In this document: positions 26,962 through 35,677 of the stretch, piece after piece | Layout of the letters: every line of letters begins with the position of its first letter | Numbering within the stretch: position 1 is the stretch's first letter | The notes under the pieces: model-generated | Databases searched by the model: none | The model's input: only the letters and a program-made list of their open reading frames with translations | What the model was told of the DNA's origin: nothing | Assembly (NCBI GenBank): GCA_965116625.1 | Contig: OZ220717.1 | Coordinates: forward strand, 806,001-870,000 | Direction of reading: 5' to 3' | Origin: VXNE01 sp965116625 | Lineage (GTDB): Bacteria; Pseudomonadota; Gammaproteobacteria; Pseudomonadales; Azotimanducaceae | DNA: 64,000 bases | Translations under genes and position numbers: made by a program

Positions 26962-28056
26962 ATGAAAAGTCGAGGACTCTTCGTTGGTTTCGTGTTGATG
27001 GGTGTCGCCGCGGCGGCGGACGATCCGGCAGAAACCAACCCGCACGTCGAGTTCACGGCGGCATACAACGCCTATCGCGAGGCCATGGAGGCATCGCAAT
27101 ACGCCACGGCCGTGTTACACGCGGAACAGGCTCGCGCACTCGGGGAGCAGGTCTTTGCCGACAATGACGAAGTGACGGCGACATTGGCCCTCAACCACGG
27201 CCTTGCCCTTTCCGAGGCGCGTTTGAAAGGCGCGGCATACACGGTCTTGAAGGAAGCCCGTCAGCCCGTGGAGCAAGTGTTTGGCCGCGAGTCCGAGCGC
27301 TTCTTTCAACTCGAGATGACATTGTTCAGCAACGCTCCGCGGGATGCTGCGTCACGACACCTGACGAGCGTTCTGAAGCTCGCCCGACTGCACTATCCGG
27401 AAGACAGCGAATCGATGGCCGTGCTCAAACTGCACGGGGGGAGCTTGGCCTGGTGGGATCATCGGGCGAAAGGCTTGCTGCGTGAAGCAGCGGCCACCTT
27501 CGCCCGATCCGGTCAGACTGCGTTGGAGGCGCGCGCGGCGTTCTACATCGGCAAGATCGACATGGGTCTCGACAGGTATCGAAACGCCGTCGAGGCGATG
27601 ACCCGGGTTGTGGACGCTCTTCCGGCTGATGACACGATGGCACTGATGGCACACGCCAACCTGGTGGATGCGTACGAACGCCTCGGCGAAAGCGACCGGG
27701 CCACCGAGCATTGCCTGGCGATCGGACGGACGACGCCCTGGGGAGGAACCGCGGACTACCAGCCGCTGTTCAAGCGTCCGCCGACATACCCCCGGGCCGC
27801 GCAGGTCAGGGGCCTCGAAGGATATGTCCTGCTCGAGTTCACCGTCGACAGGATGGGCTTCGTACGCGACCCCTCGGTCGTCGATTCTGGGGTGCGTACC
27901 AGACGCGGGTCGGTGGTGAGCGAGTACGTTGCGGATTTCGAAGTCGCGGCGATCAAGGCAGCCAGGAGCTTTCGCTATGCGCCAAAGTTCGTCGACGGGA
28001 AACCGGATTCAGTGGATGGCGTGAGGAACCTGATCCGGTTCGAATTGCGCAACTGA
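26962..28056 (+). CDS. exported TPR-like protein with C-terminal TonB domain (paralogue 1)
   Basis: 364 residues. An N-terminal signal peptide (GLFVGFVLMGVAAAA) is followed by helical repeats that look like TPRs (about residues 30-260) and a TonB_C-type domain (YPRAAQVRGLEGYVLLEFTV, then DRMGFVRDPSVV, ending FRYAPKFVDGKP). It is probably periplasmic. A second copy lies at 28556-29653. The region 27338-27715 is almost identical between the copies, while the flanks differ much more, as expected from recent gene conversion. Confidence 0.75.
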   Translation: MKSRGLFVGFVLMGVAAAADDPAETNPHVEFTAAYNAYREAMEASQYATAVLHAEQARALGEQVFADNDEVTATLALNHGLALSEARLKGAAYTVLKEARQPVEQVFGRESERFFQLEMTLFSNAPRDAASRHLTSVLKLARLHYPEDSESMAVLKLHGGSLAWWDHRAKGLLREAAATFARSGQTALEARAAFYIGKIDMGLDRYRNAVEAMTRVVDALPADDTMALMAHANLVDAYERLGESDRATEHCLAIGRTTPWGGTADYQPLFKRPPTYPRAAQVRGLEGYVLLEFTVDRMGFVRDPSVVDSGVRTRRGSVVSEYVADFEVAAIKAARSFRYAPKFVDGKPDSVDGVRNLIRFELRN

Positions 28057-28080
28057 CGCTGCATTGATTTCGGCCTACTA

Positions 28081-28215
28081 GAGCCATGAAACCCGTTAGC
28101 CCTTCGGGCGTGCCGTCTTTCACCCCCGCCCAAGCCCACCGTCTCACCCCTCCCGCCCATCCCGGATGCTCCGCCTTGATCGGCACTACGTGCCGTTCTA
28201 CGGCGCACCCTCCTA
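28081..28215 (+). repeat. dispersed intergenic repeat, copy B
   Basis: A full-length copy: GCCATGAAACCCGTTAGCCC, a TTCG-type hairpin, the CACCCCCGCCCAAGCCCACC tract, then CTTGATCGGCAC and the hairpin GTGCCG-TTCTA-CGGCGC (28190-28206). It lies between the TonB-domain gene and the hicB-like gene. Its right end is inverted relative to the fragment at 28440. Confidence 0.7.
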
Positions 28216-28220
28216 GCCAG

Positions 28221-28379
28221 CTAATCCATTTCAAGCGCTTCGCGGAGCACCTCGGCTAACGTCTCAAGTACTTCGTCCTTGGTGCGTTCCTGGGCGTTTA
28301 TCCCCGGAACCTCCGCTATCCAACCGATCCACCAGCCTTCATCCTGTGAAATGATCGCCGTCCAAGAGCGCTGTTCCAT
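28221..28379 (-). CDS. HicB-like antitoxin (orphan)
   Basis: 52 residues matching the HicB/UPF0150 fold: WTAIISQDEGWWIGWIAEVP, GINAQERTKDEVLETLAEVL. AGGAGA lies 9 bp before the ATG at 28379; an upstream ATG (28409) would add ten residues. HicB proteins normally neutralise the mRNA interferase HicA, but no HicA (dsRBD-like, GSH motif) frame is next to it. The gene is antisense to the flanking paralogues and framed by inverted repeat ends. It is either an orphan antitoxin or a solo regulator. Confidence 0.65.
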   Translation of the reverse strand: MEQRSWTAIISQDEGWWIGWIAEVPGINAQERTKDEVLETLAEVLREALEMD

Positions 28380-28439
28380 CGTCGCCCGTCTCCTGACTGC
28401 AATGGACATAGCTAATCGTACTCCCTTGCTCCGAGATTC

Positions 28440-28475
28440 GGGACTAGCAGACTGCGCCGTAGAACGGCACGCACA
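28440..28475 (-). repeat. dispersed intergenic repeat, fragment E (right end only)
   Basis: TGCGCCGTAGAACGGCAC (28453-28470) is the exact reverse complement of 28190-28207 in copy B. Only the right-hand hairpin of the element is present. The two ends bracket the hicB-like gene. Confidence 0.65.
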
Positions 28476-28555
28476 AGGACGGGGGCGTTGATTGTCGGGC
28501 TGGATCGGTTAGATTCAGTGTCAGCATGGCCTGTTTTGGTGCATGGAAGAACGCC

Positions 28556-29653
28556 ATGTACAGTCGAGGACTCTTCGTTGGTTTCGTTTTGGTGCTGGGT
28601 GTCGCCGCGGCGGCGGACGATACGGCAGAAACCGACCCGCACGTCGAGTTCACGGCGGCATACAGCGCCTATCGCGAGGCCATGGACGCATCGCAATACG
28701 CCACGGCCGCGTTACACGCGGAACAGGCTCGCGCACTCGGGGAGCGGGTCTTTGCCGACAATGACGAAGTGATGGCGACATTGGCCCTCAACCACGGCCT
28801 CGCCCTCTCCAAGGCGGGTTCGAAAAGCGTGGCTTACACGGTCTTGAAGGAAGCCCGCAAGCCCGTGGAGCAGGCGTTGGGTCGCGAGTCCGAGCGCTTC
28901 TTCGAACTCGAGGTGTCGTTGTTCAGCAATGCACCGCGGCACGCTGCGTCGCGGCACCTGACGAGCGTTCTGAAGCTCGCCCGACTGCACTATCCGGAAC
29001 ACAGCGAATCGATGGCCGTGCTCAAACTGCACGGGGGGAGCTTGGCCTGGTGGGATCATCGGGCGAAAGGCTTGCTGCGTGAAGCAGCGGCCACCTTCGC
29101 CCGATCCGGTCAGACTGCGTTGGAGGCGCGTGCGGCGTTCTTCATCGGCAAGATCGACATGGGTCTCGACAGGTATCGAAACGCCGTCGAGGCGATGACC
29201 CGGGTTGTGGACGCTCTTCCGGCTGATGACACGATGGCACTGATGGCACACGCCAACCTGGTGGAAGCGTACGAACGCCTCGGCGAAAGCGAACGGGCCA
29301 CCGAGCATTGCCTCGCGATCGGACGGACGACTCCTTGGGGAGGAACCGCGGAATTCCAGCCGCTGTTCAAGCGCCCGCCGACCTACCCCCGTAGCGTGCA
29401 GGTCAGGGGCCTCGAGGCGTATGTCCTGCTTGAGTTCACCGTCGACAGGATGGGCTTCGTACGCGACCCCTCGGTCGTCGAGTCGAAGGTGGCCAGGGCA
29501 GATAGCTTGGTGGCGATGGAATACGTTGGGGATTTCGAATTTGCGGCGATCAAGGCAGCCAGGGAATTTCGCTATGCGCCAAAGTTCGTGGACGGGAAGC
29601 CGGTGTCAGTGGATGGCGTAAGGAACCTGATCCAGTTCAAGTTGCGCAACTGA
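28556..29653 (+). CDS. exported TPR-like protein with C-terminal TonB domain (paralogue 2)
   Basis: 365 residues, colinear with the gene at 26962. The start MYSRGLFVGF (28556) matches the paralogue start and has GGAAGA upstream; the ATG at 28526 would add ten residues. It has the same signal peptide, helical repeats and TonB_C domain (YPRSVQVRGLEAYVLLEFTV). Differences concentrate near both ends, while the middle is nearly identical at DNA level. Tandem duplication with hicB and repeat elements in the 500-bp spacer. Confidence 0.75.
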   Translation: MYSRGLFVGFVLVLGVAAAADDTAETDPHVEFTAAYSAYREAMDASQYATAALHAEQARALGERVFADNDEVMATLALNHGLALSKAGSKSVAYTVLKEARKPVEQALGRESERFFELEVSLFSNAPRHAASRHLTSVLKLARLHYPEHSESMAVLKLHGGSLAWWDHRAKGLLREAAATFARSGQTALEARAAFFIGKIDMGLDRYRNAVEAMTRVVDALPADDTMALMAHANLVEAYERLGESERATEHCLAIGRTTPWGGTAEFQPLFKRPPTYPRSVQVRGLEAYVLLEFTVDRMGFVRDPSVVESKVARADSLVAMEYVGDFEFAAIKAAREFRYAPKFVDGKPVSVDGVRNLIQFKLRN

Positions 29654-29808
29654 CGCCAGCGAAGTTCGATTGCCGTACGACGAGCTCCGCGGCAATGCGT
29701 CGGTCGTATGCATGGGAGTCGGCGAGCAGAAGGCGAAGAATGCCGAGCTGTCCCGTGTTCCCCTCGCGCAAGGGCACCCGTCGTGACACACGCCAGCCTG
29801 GCGCAGTC

Positions 29809-31107
29809 TCAATTTTGGCGCACGACGGCGTGCCAAGGTTCTATGCGTCGCAGCGTCCGCAGGTGTCTTGCATCCGCTCCCGGAGCGCCCAAGCTAAGCC
29901 ATACCTTGATGTGCAGGAGTCCCGATGGCACGAAATCTCCCGTTTGGCAAAGCCGACTTTCGAGATCCTCAAAGCGGATTAACGCGAGCTTTCCTTCCCA
30001 GTTGGTTTGTGCGTGCGTCAGTTGGGCTTTGCTGATGGGCACCCCCAGGTAACTGATCTGAAGATACCCCGACTCGACATCCTCGCCAATGTAGATAGGG
30101 TAAGTGTCAGGGGGTAGATCAGCGGACAGATCGATACTCAGCTCCTCCCTAACCTCCCTGGTCGCTGCAGTCCAACAGTCGCGATCGGGTTCGCGACCGA
30201 CTCTCCGCCCGCCAACGACCATCCCCCCACCGAAAATGTGCAGCAGACCTTTGTGCGTACCGACCTGCTTGCTGCGTCTGTTCAGCACGACCGCGCCCGC
30301 ATCGTTCGAGATCATCAGGAGATTGCAACTGATGACGTTGTGTCTGACCCTTGCCTCGCGCAACGCCAGCACTCCAGAATACGCTACCGACTGATATCGA
30401 ACGGTCAGCGGTTCGTCTCGCCATTGAATGCCTTTTCCCTCCGGGAGACAGACGCCAAGGCGCTCGTTCTCGAACCCTTTGTTGGCCAGGTTTTGTGCGT
30501 GGTTCGCCCCACCATCTGGTATCTCGAAGAACGGCTCCTCCGCAGGCTCGATGCGCGGGTCGAGTGTAATCTTGATAAACCGGGCGCCGGTGGACATCTT
30601 GTTGTATCTATTGATCAGCGCCGAACCGGGGTGGTATAGCGCCGTCCACTTCAAACGTTGTCGTTTCTCCAGGAGTTCTTCCAGGCCAGCCAGGACACTC
30701 GCATAGGCTTCTTGCTCGGTGTCCCAGTCAGAGACGGCCTTGGCCTCGGCCGGCAATGCCTCGATGTGCCCGACGCCGCTTAGGGGCAGGGCGCCGGGCT
30801 GGAGGACGACCGGGACGACACAGACGTCATCTTGTTCGCGGCGCATGAGCGCAAGCCGCAGTTCTTCCTTACAGGCGTCCGACTCGAGGTAGTGGTGGCT
30901 GATCAGCGGCAGGAACAGCTCGCAACGCTCGAGATTCCGATCGATCTCCCGCTGGAAGTCCTCGCCTGCGGTGATTTCGCGGTAATGCCAAGACAGGATG
31001 GCAGCGCTTTTGCGCAAAGGCTCAAGATGAGCGAGGAGGCGCTCACATGCGCGCCCGTCCTTGTGGGAATATGAGATGAAAGCTCTGATTGGATCATCTC
31101 CCCTCAA
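29809..31107 (-). CDS. TIR domain-Nudix fusion protein (candidate defence effector)
   Basis: 432 residues. Residues 5-145 are a bacterial TIR domain: IRAFISYSHKDGRACERLL, IDRNLERCELFLPLISHHYL, ESDACKEELRLAL with the position-typical catalytic Glu. Residues about 255-400 look like a Nudix hydrolase: LLHIFGGGMVVGG, then an insert, then TAATREVREELSIDL (REVREEL matches the Nudix box core; the first Glu of the box is not clear). TIR domains degrade or cyclise NAD+, and Nudix enzymes cleave nucleotide-diphosphate links such as ADP-ribose, so the pairing is chemically coherent. The start is TTG at 31107; no better one is visible. Defence is inferred. Confidence 0.75.
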   Translation of the reverse strand: MRGDDPIRAFISYSHKDGRACERLLAHLEPLRKSAAILSWHYREITAGEDFQREIDRNLERCELFLPLISHHYLESDACKEELRLALMRREQDDVCVVPVVLQPGALPLSGVGHIEALPAEAKAVSDWDTEQEAYASVLAGLEELLEKRQRLKWTALYHPGSALINRYNKMSTGARFIKITLDPRIEPAEEPFFEIPDGGANHAQNLANKGFENERLGVCLPEGKGIQWRDEPLTVRYQSVAYSGVLALREARVRHNVISCNLLMISNDAGAVVLNRRSKQVGTHKGLLHIFGGGMVVGGRRVGREPDRDCWTAATREVREELSIDLSADLPPDTYPIYIGEDVESGYLQISYLGVPISKAQLTHAQTNWEGKLALIRFEDLESRLCQTGDFVPSGLLHIKVWLSLGAPGADARHLRTLRRIEPWHAVVRQN

Positions 31108-31146
31108 GGGCGAGGCTGTTAAGGATAGCGCGTATTACACCCGCGC

Positions 31147-31896
31147 CTACCCACGCCCGACGAACGGCATCTTGGTGGCCATGACGGTGAGGAACAGGAC
31201 GTTGGCGTCCAGCGGCAGGCTCGCCATGTAGAGCACGGCGCGCGTGACGTTGTCGATGTCCATGGTGGGTTCGGCCACCACGGAATCGTTCGCTTGCGGC
31301 ACCCCTCTCTGCATGCGGCCCGTCATGGTGGTCAGGGCGTTGCCGATGTCGATCTGGCCGCAGGCGATGTCGTACTTGCGTCCGTCGAGCGCCGTCGACT
31401 TGGTGAGTCCCGTGAGGGCATGCTTGGTCGATGTGTACGCCGCGGAGTTGGGCCGGGGCACCTGGGCGGAGATCGACCCGTTGTTGATGATGCGGCCGCC
31501 CCTCGGCGTCTGGTCCTTCATGATTCGAAACGCTTCCTGGGTGCACAGGAAAGAGCCGGTCAGGTTCGTGTCCACCACCTGGCGCCACCTCTCGATTTCG
31601 AGGTCTTCAAGGAGCCCTCCGGCGCCGAGGCCCGCGTTGTTGAAGAGCACGTCCAGCCGCCCGAAGCGTGCCTTGGTCGCGGCGAACAGCGCCGCGATTG
31701 CCTCGGGGTCCCTGACATCGGTGCGCACGGGCAGCGCGCGTTCCCCGGCCCCGGATTCTGCTGCCGTGGCCTCAAGCAGCTCCTCCCGCCTGCCGGCCAG
31801 CGCGACGGCATAACCCTCGCCCAGGAGACCCAGTGCGGCGGCTTTTCCGATGCCCGATCCGGCACCCGTGACTATGGCGACTTTTTGATGACTCAT
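31147..31896 (-). CDS. short-chain dehydrogenase/reductase family oxidoreductase
   Basis: Classical SDR of 249 residues: cofactor motif VTGAGSGIGKAAALGL, NNAG at the central strand, catalytic Ser in NNGSISAQVP, and Tyr/Lys in AYTSTKHAL. The R at GRREEL suggests NADP preference. It lies 39 bp upstream of the TIR-Nudix gene on the same strand, but functional linkage is not evident. The substrate is unknown. Confidence 0.93.
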   Translation of the reverse strand: MSHQKVAIVTGAGSGIGKAAALGLLGEGYAVALAGRREELLEATAAESGAGERALPVRTDVRDPEAIAALFAATKARFGRLDVLFNNAGLGAGGLLEDLEIERWRQVVDTNLTGSFLCTQEAFRIMKDQTPRGGRIINNGSISAQVPRPNSAAYTSTKHALTGLTKSTALDGRKYDIACGQIDIGNALTTMTGRMQRGVPQANDSVVAEPTMDIDNVTRAVLYMASLPLDANVLFLTVMATKMPFVGRG

Positions 31897-31980
31897 GCTT
31901 CGGTGATTTCACTCATGTGGGTAGGATTCTGGCGCGGCCCGGGGGGTTCGCCGCGTGCCGCGTGGATCAATGGTAGCACC

Positions 31981-32013
31981 GGGTTCCCAACGGGTTCCCA
32001 GCGGGTTCCCAGC
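31981..32013. repeat. short tandem repeat, three 11-bp units
   Basis: GGGTTCCCAAC is followed by two copies of GGGTTCCCAGC, directly head to tail, in the 138-bp gap between the SDR and glutaminyl cyclase genes. Nothing else is evident in that gap. Confidence 0.7.
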
Positions 32014-32034
32014 GTGCCCGAGCACGGCGGCGGT

Positions 32035-32841
32035 TCAGTCCGCGAGTTCGCCGATGGGCGGGATCAACTCGATTTCGAACAGGCGCGGCCAGCGTTTTCC
32101 GGTAACGAACAGTCTGCCCTGGTCGCCATCGTAGGCTATCCCGTTCAGCACGCCGACACTCTCCGTTCGAAACGGTGTGGGCAGGATTTCCTGGAGATCC
32201 AGCCAACCCCGCACCTGGCCCGAGTCGGGGTCGATGACGGCGATCCGGGTCCTATTCCAGACGTTGGCGAAGAGGTGGCCTTCGACGAATTCGAGCTCAT
32301 TTAGGGCGGCGATTGGCTGATCGCGATCCCGCACCTCGACGCGGCGGGTCTCTCGCAGGCTTTCCGGGTCGAGGTAACGCAGGAGTGCGGAGCCATCGCT
32401 CATGATGAACTGTGTCCCGTCCCACGCCAGCCCCCAACCTTCTCCGGCGTAAGTGAACTGTCCCGAGGGCGCGAGCGTTTTGGAGTCGTAGATCAGGCCA
32501 AGACCTGCGCGCCAGGTGAGCTGGTAGAGCGCGTCGCCAACCGCGGCGAGGCCCTCCCCGAAGAGCTCGTCTGCCAGCGGACTTTCGCGCAATACCCGCC
32601 CCGAGCGCAGGTTCACGCGCCGGACTGACGACGTCCCATATCCCCCGGTGCTTTCGAAGAGTTCTCCGCGATGGACGACCAATCCCTGGGTCACGGCATC
32701 CCTGTCATGCGGGAAGCTCTGCACTACGCGGTATCCGATCTCTACGGGTGCGGCCGGCGAGCCGCTTGCGCAGAGGCTTGCCGCGAGAAACAGCGCACCA
32801 GCAAGGCATCTGGAGGAGAGGGTTGGCATGGCGCGCAACAT
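32035..32841 (-). CDS. glutaminyl-peptide cyclotransferase family protein, exported
   Basis: Beta-propeller QC of the plant/bacterial type, 268 residues, with a signal peptide (SSRCLAGALFLAASLCASGSP). Family motifs are FPHDRDAVTQGLVV, LFESTGGYGTSSVR, EGLAAVGDALYQLTWR, YAGEGWGLAWDG, ALNELEFVEGHLFANVW and VLNGIAYD. It would form N-terminal pyroglutamate on periplasmic proteins. The ATG at 32829 (MPTLSSR) is an equally good start. Confidence 0.9.
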   Translation of the reverse strand: MLRAMPTLSSRCLAGALFLAASLCASGSPAAPVEIGYRVVQSFPHDRDAVTQGLVVHRGELFESTGGYGTSSVRRVNLRSGRVLRESPLADELFGEGLAAVGDALYQLTWRAGLGLIYDSKTLAPSGQFTYAGEGWGLAWDGTQFIMSDGSALLRYLDPESLRETRRVEVRDRDQPIAALNELEFVEGHLFANVWNRTRIAVIDPDSGQVRGWLDLQEILPTPFRTESVGVLNGIAYDGDQGRLFVTGKRWPRLFEIELIPPIGELAD

Positions 32842-33016
32842 GCCTCACTTGCGCGGCGTCGCGCAAGAAAGGACGGCCCGGGGCCGTTCGCCGAAGGGGG
32901 TGTGATACGCTCCGCGCCGTTCCAAGGGGGAGCCTCGCTCTGTACTCGCGATCCGGAATCACTGCGCGCAGTTGCTGCGCGACACGACCCACCACGCTTC
33001 GTCGGGAGACGGTCAC

Positions 33017-34468
33017 ATGAGCCGGCCGCGCCGGGTCGTCGTGGTCGGTGGCGGCAACGCCGCATTCTGTGCCGCCATAAGCGCGCGCGAACAGGGCGCG
33101 GACGTCGTGTTGCTCGAGCGGGCGCCTTATGACCTGCGCGGCGGCAATTCGCGGTTCACCGCGGGCGGCATGCGATTCGTGTACGAGGGCAACGAAGAGA
33201 TTGGCGCGCTGGTTCCCGACCTCAGCGATTCCGAGCTTTCGCGGACCGATTTCGGTGAGTACACGTGGGATCAGTTCTATGACGACATGTGCCGCATTAC
33301 CCAGTACCGCGCCGATCCCGATCTCGCCGTCAAGCTGGTGGACGAGAGCTATGACACGCTCAGGTGGATGGCGGGTCACGGGGTTCGTTTCCTCCCGATG
33401 TACGGACGGCAATCGTTCAAGGTAGGAGACACGGTCCGGTTCTGGGGCGGCCTGACGCTCGAGGCCTGGGGGGGTGGACCGGGGCTGATCGACAGCTTGA
33501 CGTCCATCGCCGAGGGCATGGGCATCGACATCCGCTACGGTGTCCGTGGCGAGGCGCTGACAGAGGATGGCATTCGAGTCGGCTCGGAAACTGTCAAGGC
33601 GGACGCCGTGGTGCTCGCCTGCGGCGGATTCGAGTCGAACGCCGCGTGGCGCACCCAATACCTCGGCCCTGGATGGGAGCTCGCCAAGGTTCGGGGAACC
33701 CGCTTCAATACCGGCGATGGGATTCGCATGGCGATCGATGCGGGGGCGGCTTCGCGCGGCAACTGGTCGGGCTGCCATGCGGTTGCCTGGGACATGAATG
33801 CGCCGGAGTTCGGCGATCTCGACGTCGGCGACAATTTCCAGAAACACTCCTACCCGTTGGGCGTCATGCTGAATGCCGAAGGGAATCGCTTCGTCGACGA
33901 GGGCGCCGACTTTCGCAACTACACCTATGCGAAGTACGGTCGGGAGATTCTCGCGCAGACGGGTCAGTTCGCCTGGCAGATATTCGACGCCAAGGTGTCT
34001 GCGCTACTGCGCGACGAATACCGGATTCGCCAGGTGACCAAGGCGACGGCGGACAGCCTGGAGGCGCTGGTGCAGCAAATGGACGGTGTTGACGCCGCAC
34101 AGGCGTTGGCGACCCTGCATGCATACAACGCCGCAGTGGACATCGACACGCCGTTTGACCCCGCCGTGAAGGACGGAAGGGGCACGAGCGGGATCACTCC
34201 GCCCAAGTCGAACTGGGCAAATCGCCTGGACACGCCACCGTTCGAAGCCTACGGCGTGAGCTGCGGGATCACCTTCACTTTCGGCGGTCTGCACGTGGAC
34301 ACGGAATCCAGGGTCATTGGCGTGGACGGTGCGCCCATGCCGGGGCTGTTTGCGGCGGGCGAGCTCGTGGGCGGCCTCTTCTTCTTCAACTATCCGGGCG
34401 GATCCGGCCTGACTTCGGGCGCCGTGTTCGGACGCACCGCTGGCAGGAATGCGGCGGCAAGTGTCTGA
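33017..34468 (+). CDS. FAD-dependent dehydrogenase, tricarballylate dehydrogenase TcuA-like
   Basis: Succinate dehydrogenase/fumarate reductase-type flavoprotein of 483 residues. FAD motifs are RVVVVGGGNAAFCAAISARE, LRGGNSRFTAGGMRF, VLACGGFE, and the end ELVGGLFFFNYPGGSGLTSG. Its layout matches TcuA, which oxidises tricarballylate to cis-aconitate. The partner TcuB is not adjacent, so the substrate is open. The ATG at 33017 is used; the frame opens 45 bp earlier. Confidence 0.85.
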   Translation: MSRPRRVVVVGGGNAAFCAAISAREQGADVVLLERAPYDLRGGNSRFTAGGMRFVYEGNEEIGALVPDLSDSELSRTDFGEYTWDQFYDDMCRITQYRADPDLAVKLVDESYDTLRWMAGHGVRFLPMYGRQSFKVGDTVRFWGGLTLEAWGGGPGLIDSLTSIAEGMGIDIRYGVRGEALTEDGIRVGSETVKADAVVLACGGFESNAAWRTQYLGPGWELAKVRGTRFNTGDGIRMAIDAGAASRGNWSGCHAVAWDMNAPEFGDLDVGDNFQKHSYPLGVMLNAEGNRFVDEGADFRNYTYAKYGREILAQTGQFAWQIFDAKVSALLRDEYRIRQVTKATADSLEALVQQMDGVDAAQALATLHAYNAAVDIDTPFDPAVKDGRGTSGITPPKSNWANRLDTPPFEAYGVSCGITFTFGGLHVDTESRVIGVDGAPMPGLFAAGELVGGLFFFNYPGGSGLTSGAVFGRTAGRNAAASV

Positions 34469-34486
34469 AGGCTGAGTCCGAACTCG

Positions 34487-35677
34487 CTAGGAAATCGGGC
34501 CTGACGGCAACACCACTCCGTCTGGTCGGAGCATTGTGAACAGCGCCCTCATTCTCTTGTCCCTTGTTGCGAGGGCGCCCTGCAGTACGCCAAGAACGAC
34601 ATACTCGATGTCGATCACGTCATGCTGCAGTTTCTTGCGTTCCTTCGGGGTCAGCTTCGCCGGATCCAGTTGGCCGCGCTTTTCGAGCCACTCAAGTGCG
34701 TATAGAAGCTGTACTTGCACCCAGCGGTAGATGGTCCACTCGGGGCCGAGTTTGCCGCTCCGGGCGATTTCTGCGAGATGTGTCGCACTGGCCGGGGCGG
34801 AGGCACTTCGACAGACGAAATCCGCGAAGAACTCCGAGATGAAGTCCCCGTCCTCCGCGACTGTCTGCCCGGCCTCCCGATAGGCCTCTCTGCGCTGATC
34901 CGTGGAGCCTTCAAATCCCCCTCGAATACCGTCGTGGAACATGTTGGCTCTCTCGATCAGACCGTTGACGTCGCGGTTGAAGCCAGCCTCCGCGTCTGCC
35001 GCGCCATCATCCCGATCCTCATGCAGTTCGTCGAAATGCGCAAAGAAAGCGTCAAGGCCCAGCCCCTGCGTGAGATTCTCGGATGGAAGACCGGCACAAG
35101 CCAAGCCGTTGAGTTCCTTTCGCAGCAGGGTCCCGACGTTGGGCACCACGTGGACGCCTCCGTCGCGATGTACATCGAGGAGTTTGGACAAGCAGGATCG
35201 GCGTGCAGACGGGTCGGTAGTTGCCACCTCGAAGAAGAACGCGTCCGGGAACAGCAAGCGCCATTCGCACTGTAGATGAAGGAGAGACTGGACGCCCTGG
35301 GCGTAGCTCTTGTCGACGATGATTGGCCTGGGTACCGAACCCAGCCCCGAACGTCGACGTTCGGGTTCTGTAACTGTCACGCTGGCGGGAGTAACAGAGA
35401 GTGGCCCGCCGGTACGAAAAAGAGCGGCGCGCATGCGCATCAAGCGGTCGATCGTAAAGCGGCCGAGATTGGCATTGCGGATCCGTGAAAAGTCGGCCGC
35501 CGCAAAACCAGTCGTTTCGCTGGCCCTGCGAACCGTGAAACCGCTTTCGTCCAGCGCAGAAATTATGTCAGCGGCCAGCATCGATTTGATTTGCTTGAGT
35601 TCCGCGTCGGGATCTCCGAGATCCCGGAAGACGTTCCCCGTTCCGCCGACGAGTTCGAAAGCCACTTCATCAGTCAT
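34487..35677 (-). CDS. HigA-type HTH protein fused to a PIN-like nuclease domain
   Basis: 396 residues. Residues about 12-85 are a HigA/XRE antitoxin-type domain (NVFRDLGDPDAELKQIKSML, TVRRASETTGFAAADFSRIR, FTIDRLMRMRAAL). From about residue 115 the protein looks like a PIN nuclease: acidic residues in PIIVDKSYAQG, AFFFEVATTD, HDVIDIEYVVLGVLQGALAT and RDKRMRALF. The frame opens at 35827, but the ATG at 35677 overlaps the toxin stop as ATGA. Fusion of an antitoxin-type DNA-binding domain to a toxin-type nuclease behind a HigB gene is unusual. PIN identification is by pattern only. Confidence 0.65.
   Translation of the reverse strand: MTDEVAFELVGGTGNVFRDLGDPDAELKQIKSMLAADIISALDESGFTVRRASETTGFAAADFSRIRNANLGRFTIDRLMRMRAALFRTGGPLSVTPASVTVTEPERRRSGLGSVPRPIIVDKSYAQGVQSLLHLQCEWRLLFPDAFFFEVATTDPSARRSCLSKLLDVHRDGGVHVVPNVGTLLRKELNGLACAGLPSENLTQGLGLDAFFAHFDELHEDRDDGAADAEAGFNRDVNGLIERANMFHDGIRGGFEGSTDQRREAYREAGQTVAEDGDFISEFFADFVCRSASAPASATHLAEIARSGKLGPEWTIYRWVQVQLLYALEWLEKRGQLDPAKLTPKERKKLQHDVIDIEYVVLGVLQGALATRDKRMRALFTMLRPDGVVLPSGPIS

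Noticed and set aside
27953..28234. Antisense frame across repeat B (…WAWAGVKDGTPEG…)
   Set aside because: Similar peptides appear opposite every repeat copy because the DNA itself is repeated; frames differ in length and start and have no ribosome sites.
28380..28555. HicA toxin next to the hicB-like gene
   Set aside because: No frame with the HicA dsRBD-like sequence or catalytic His was found on either strand; only the repeat fragment and the leader of the second paralogue are present.
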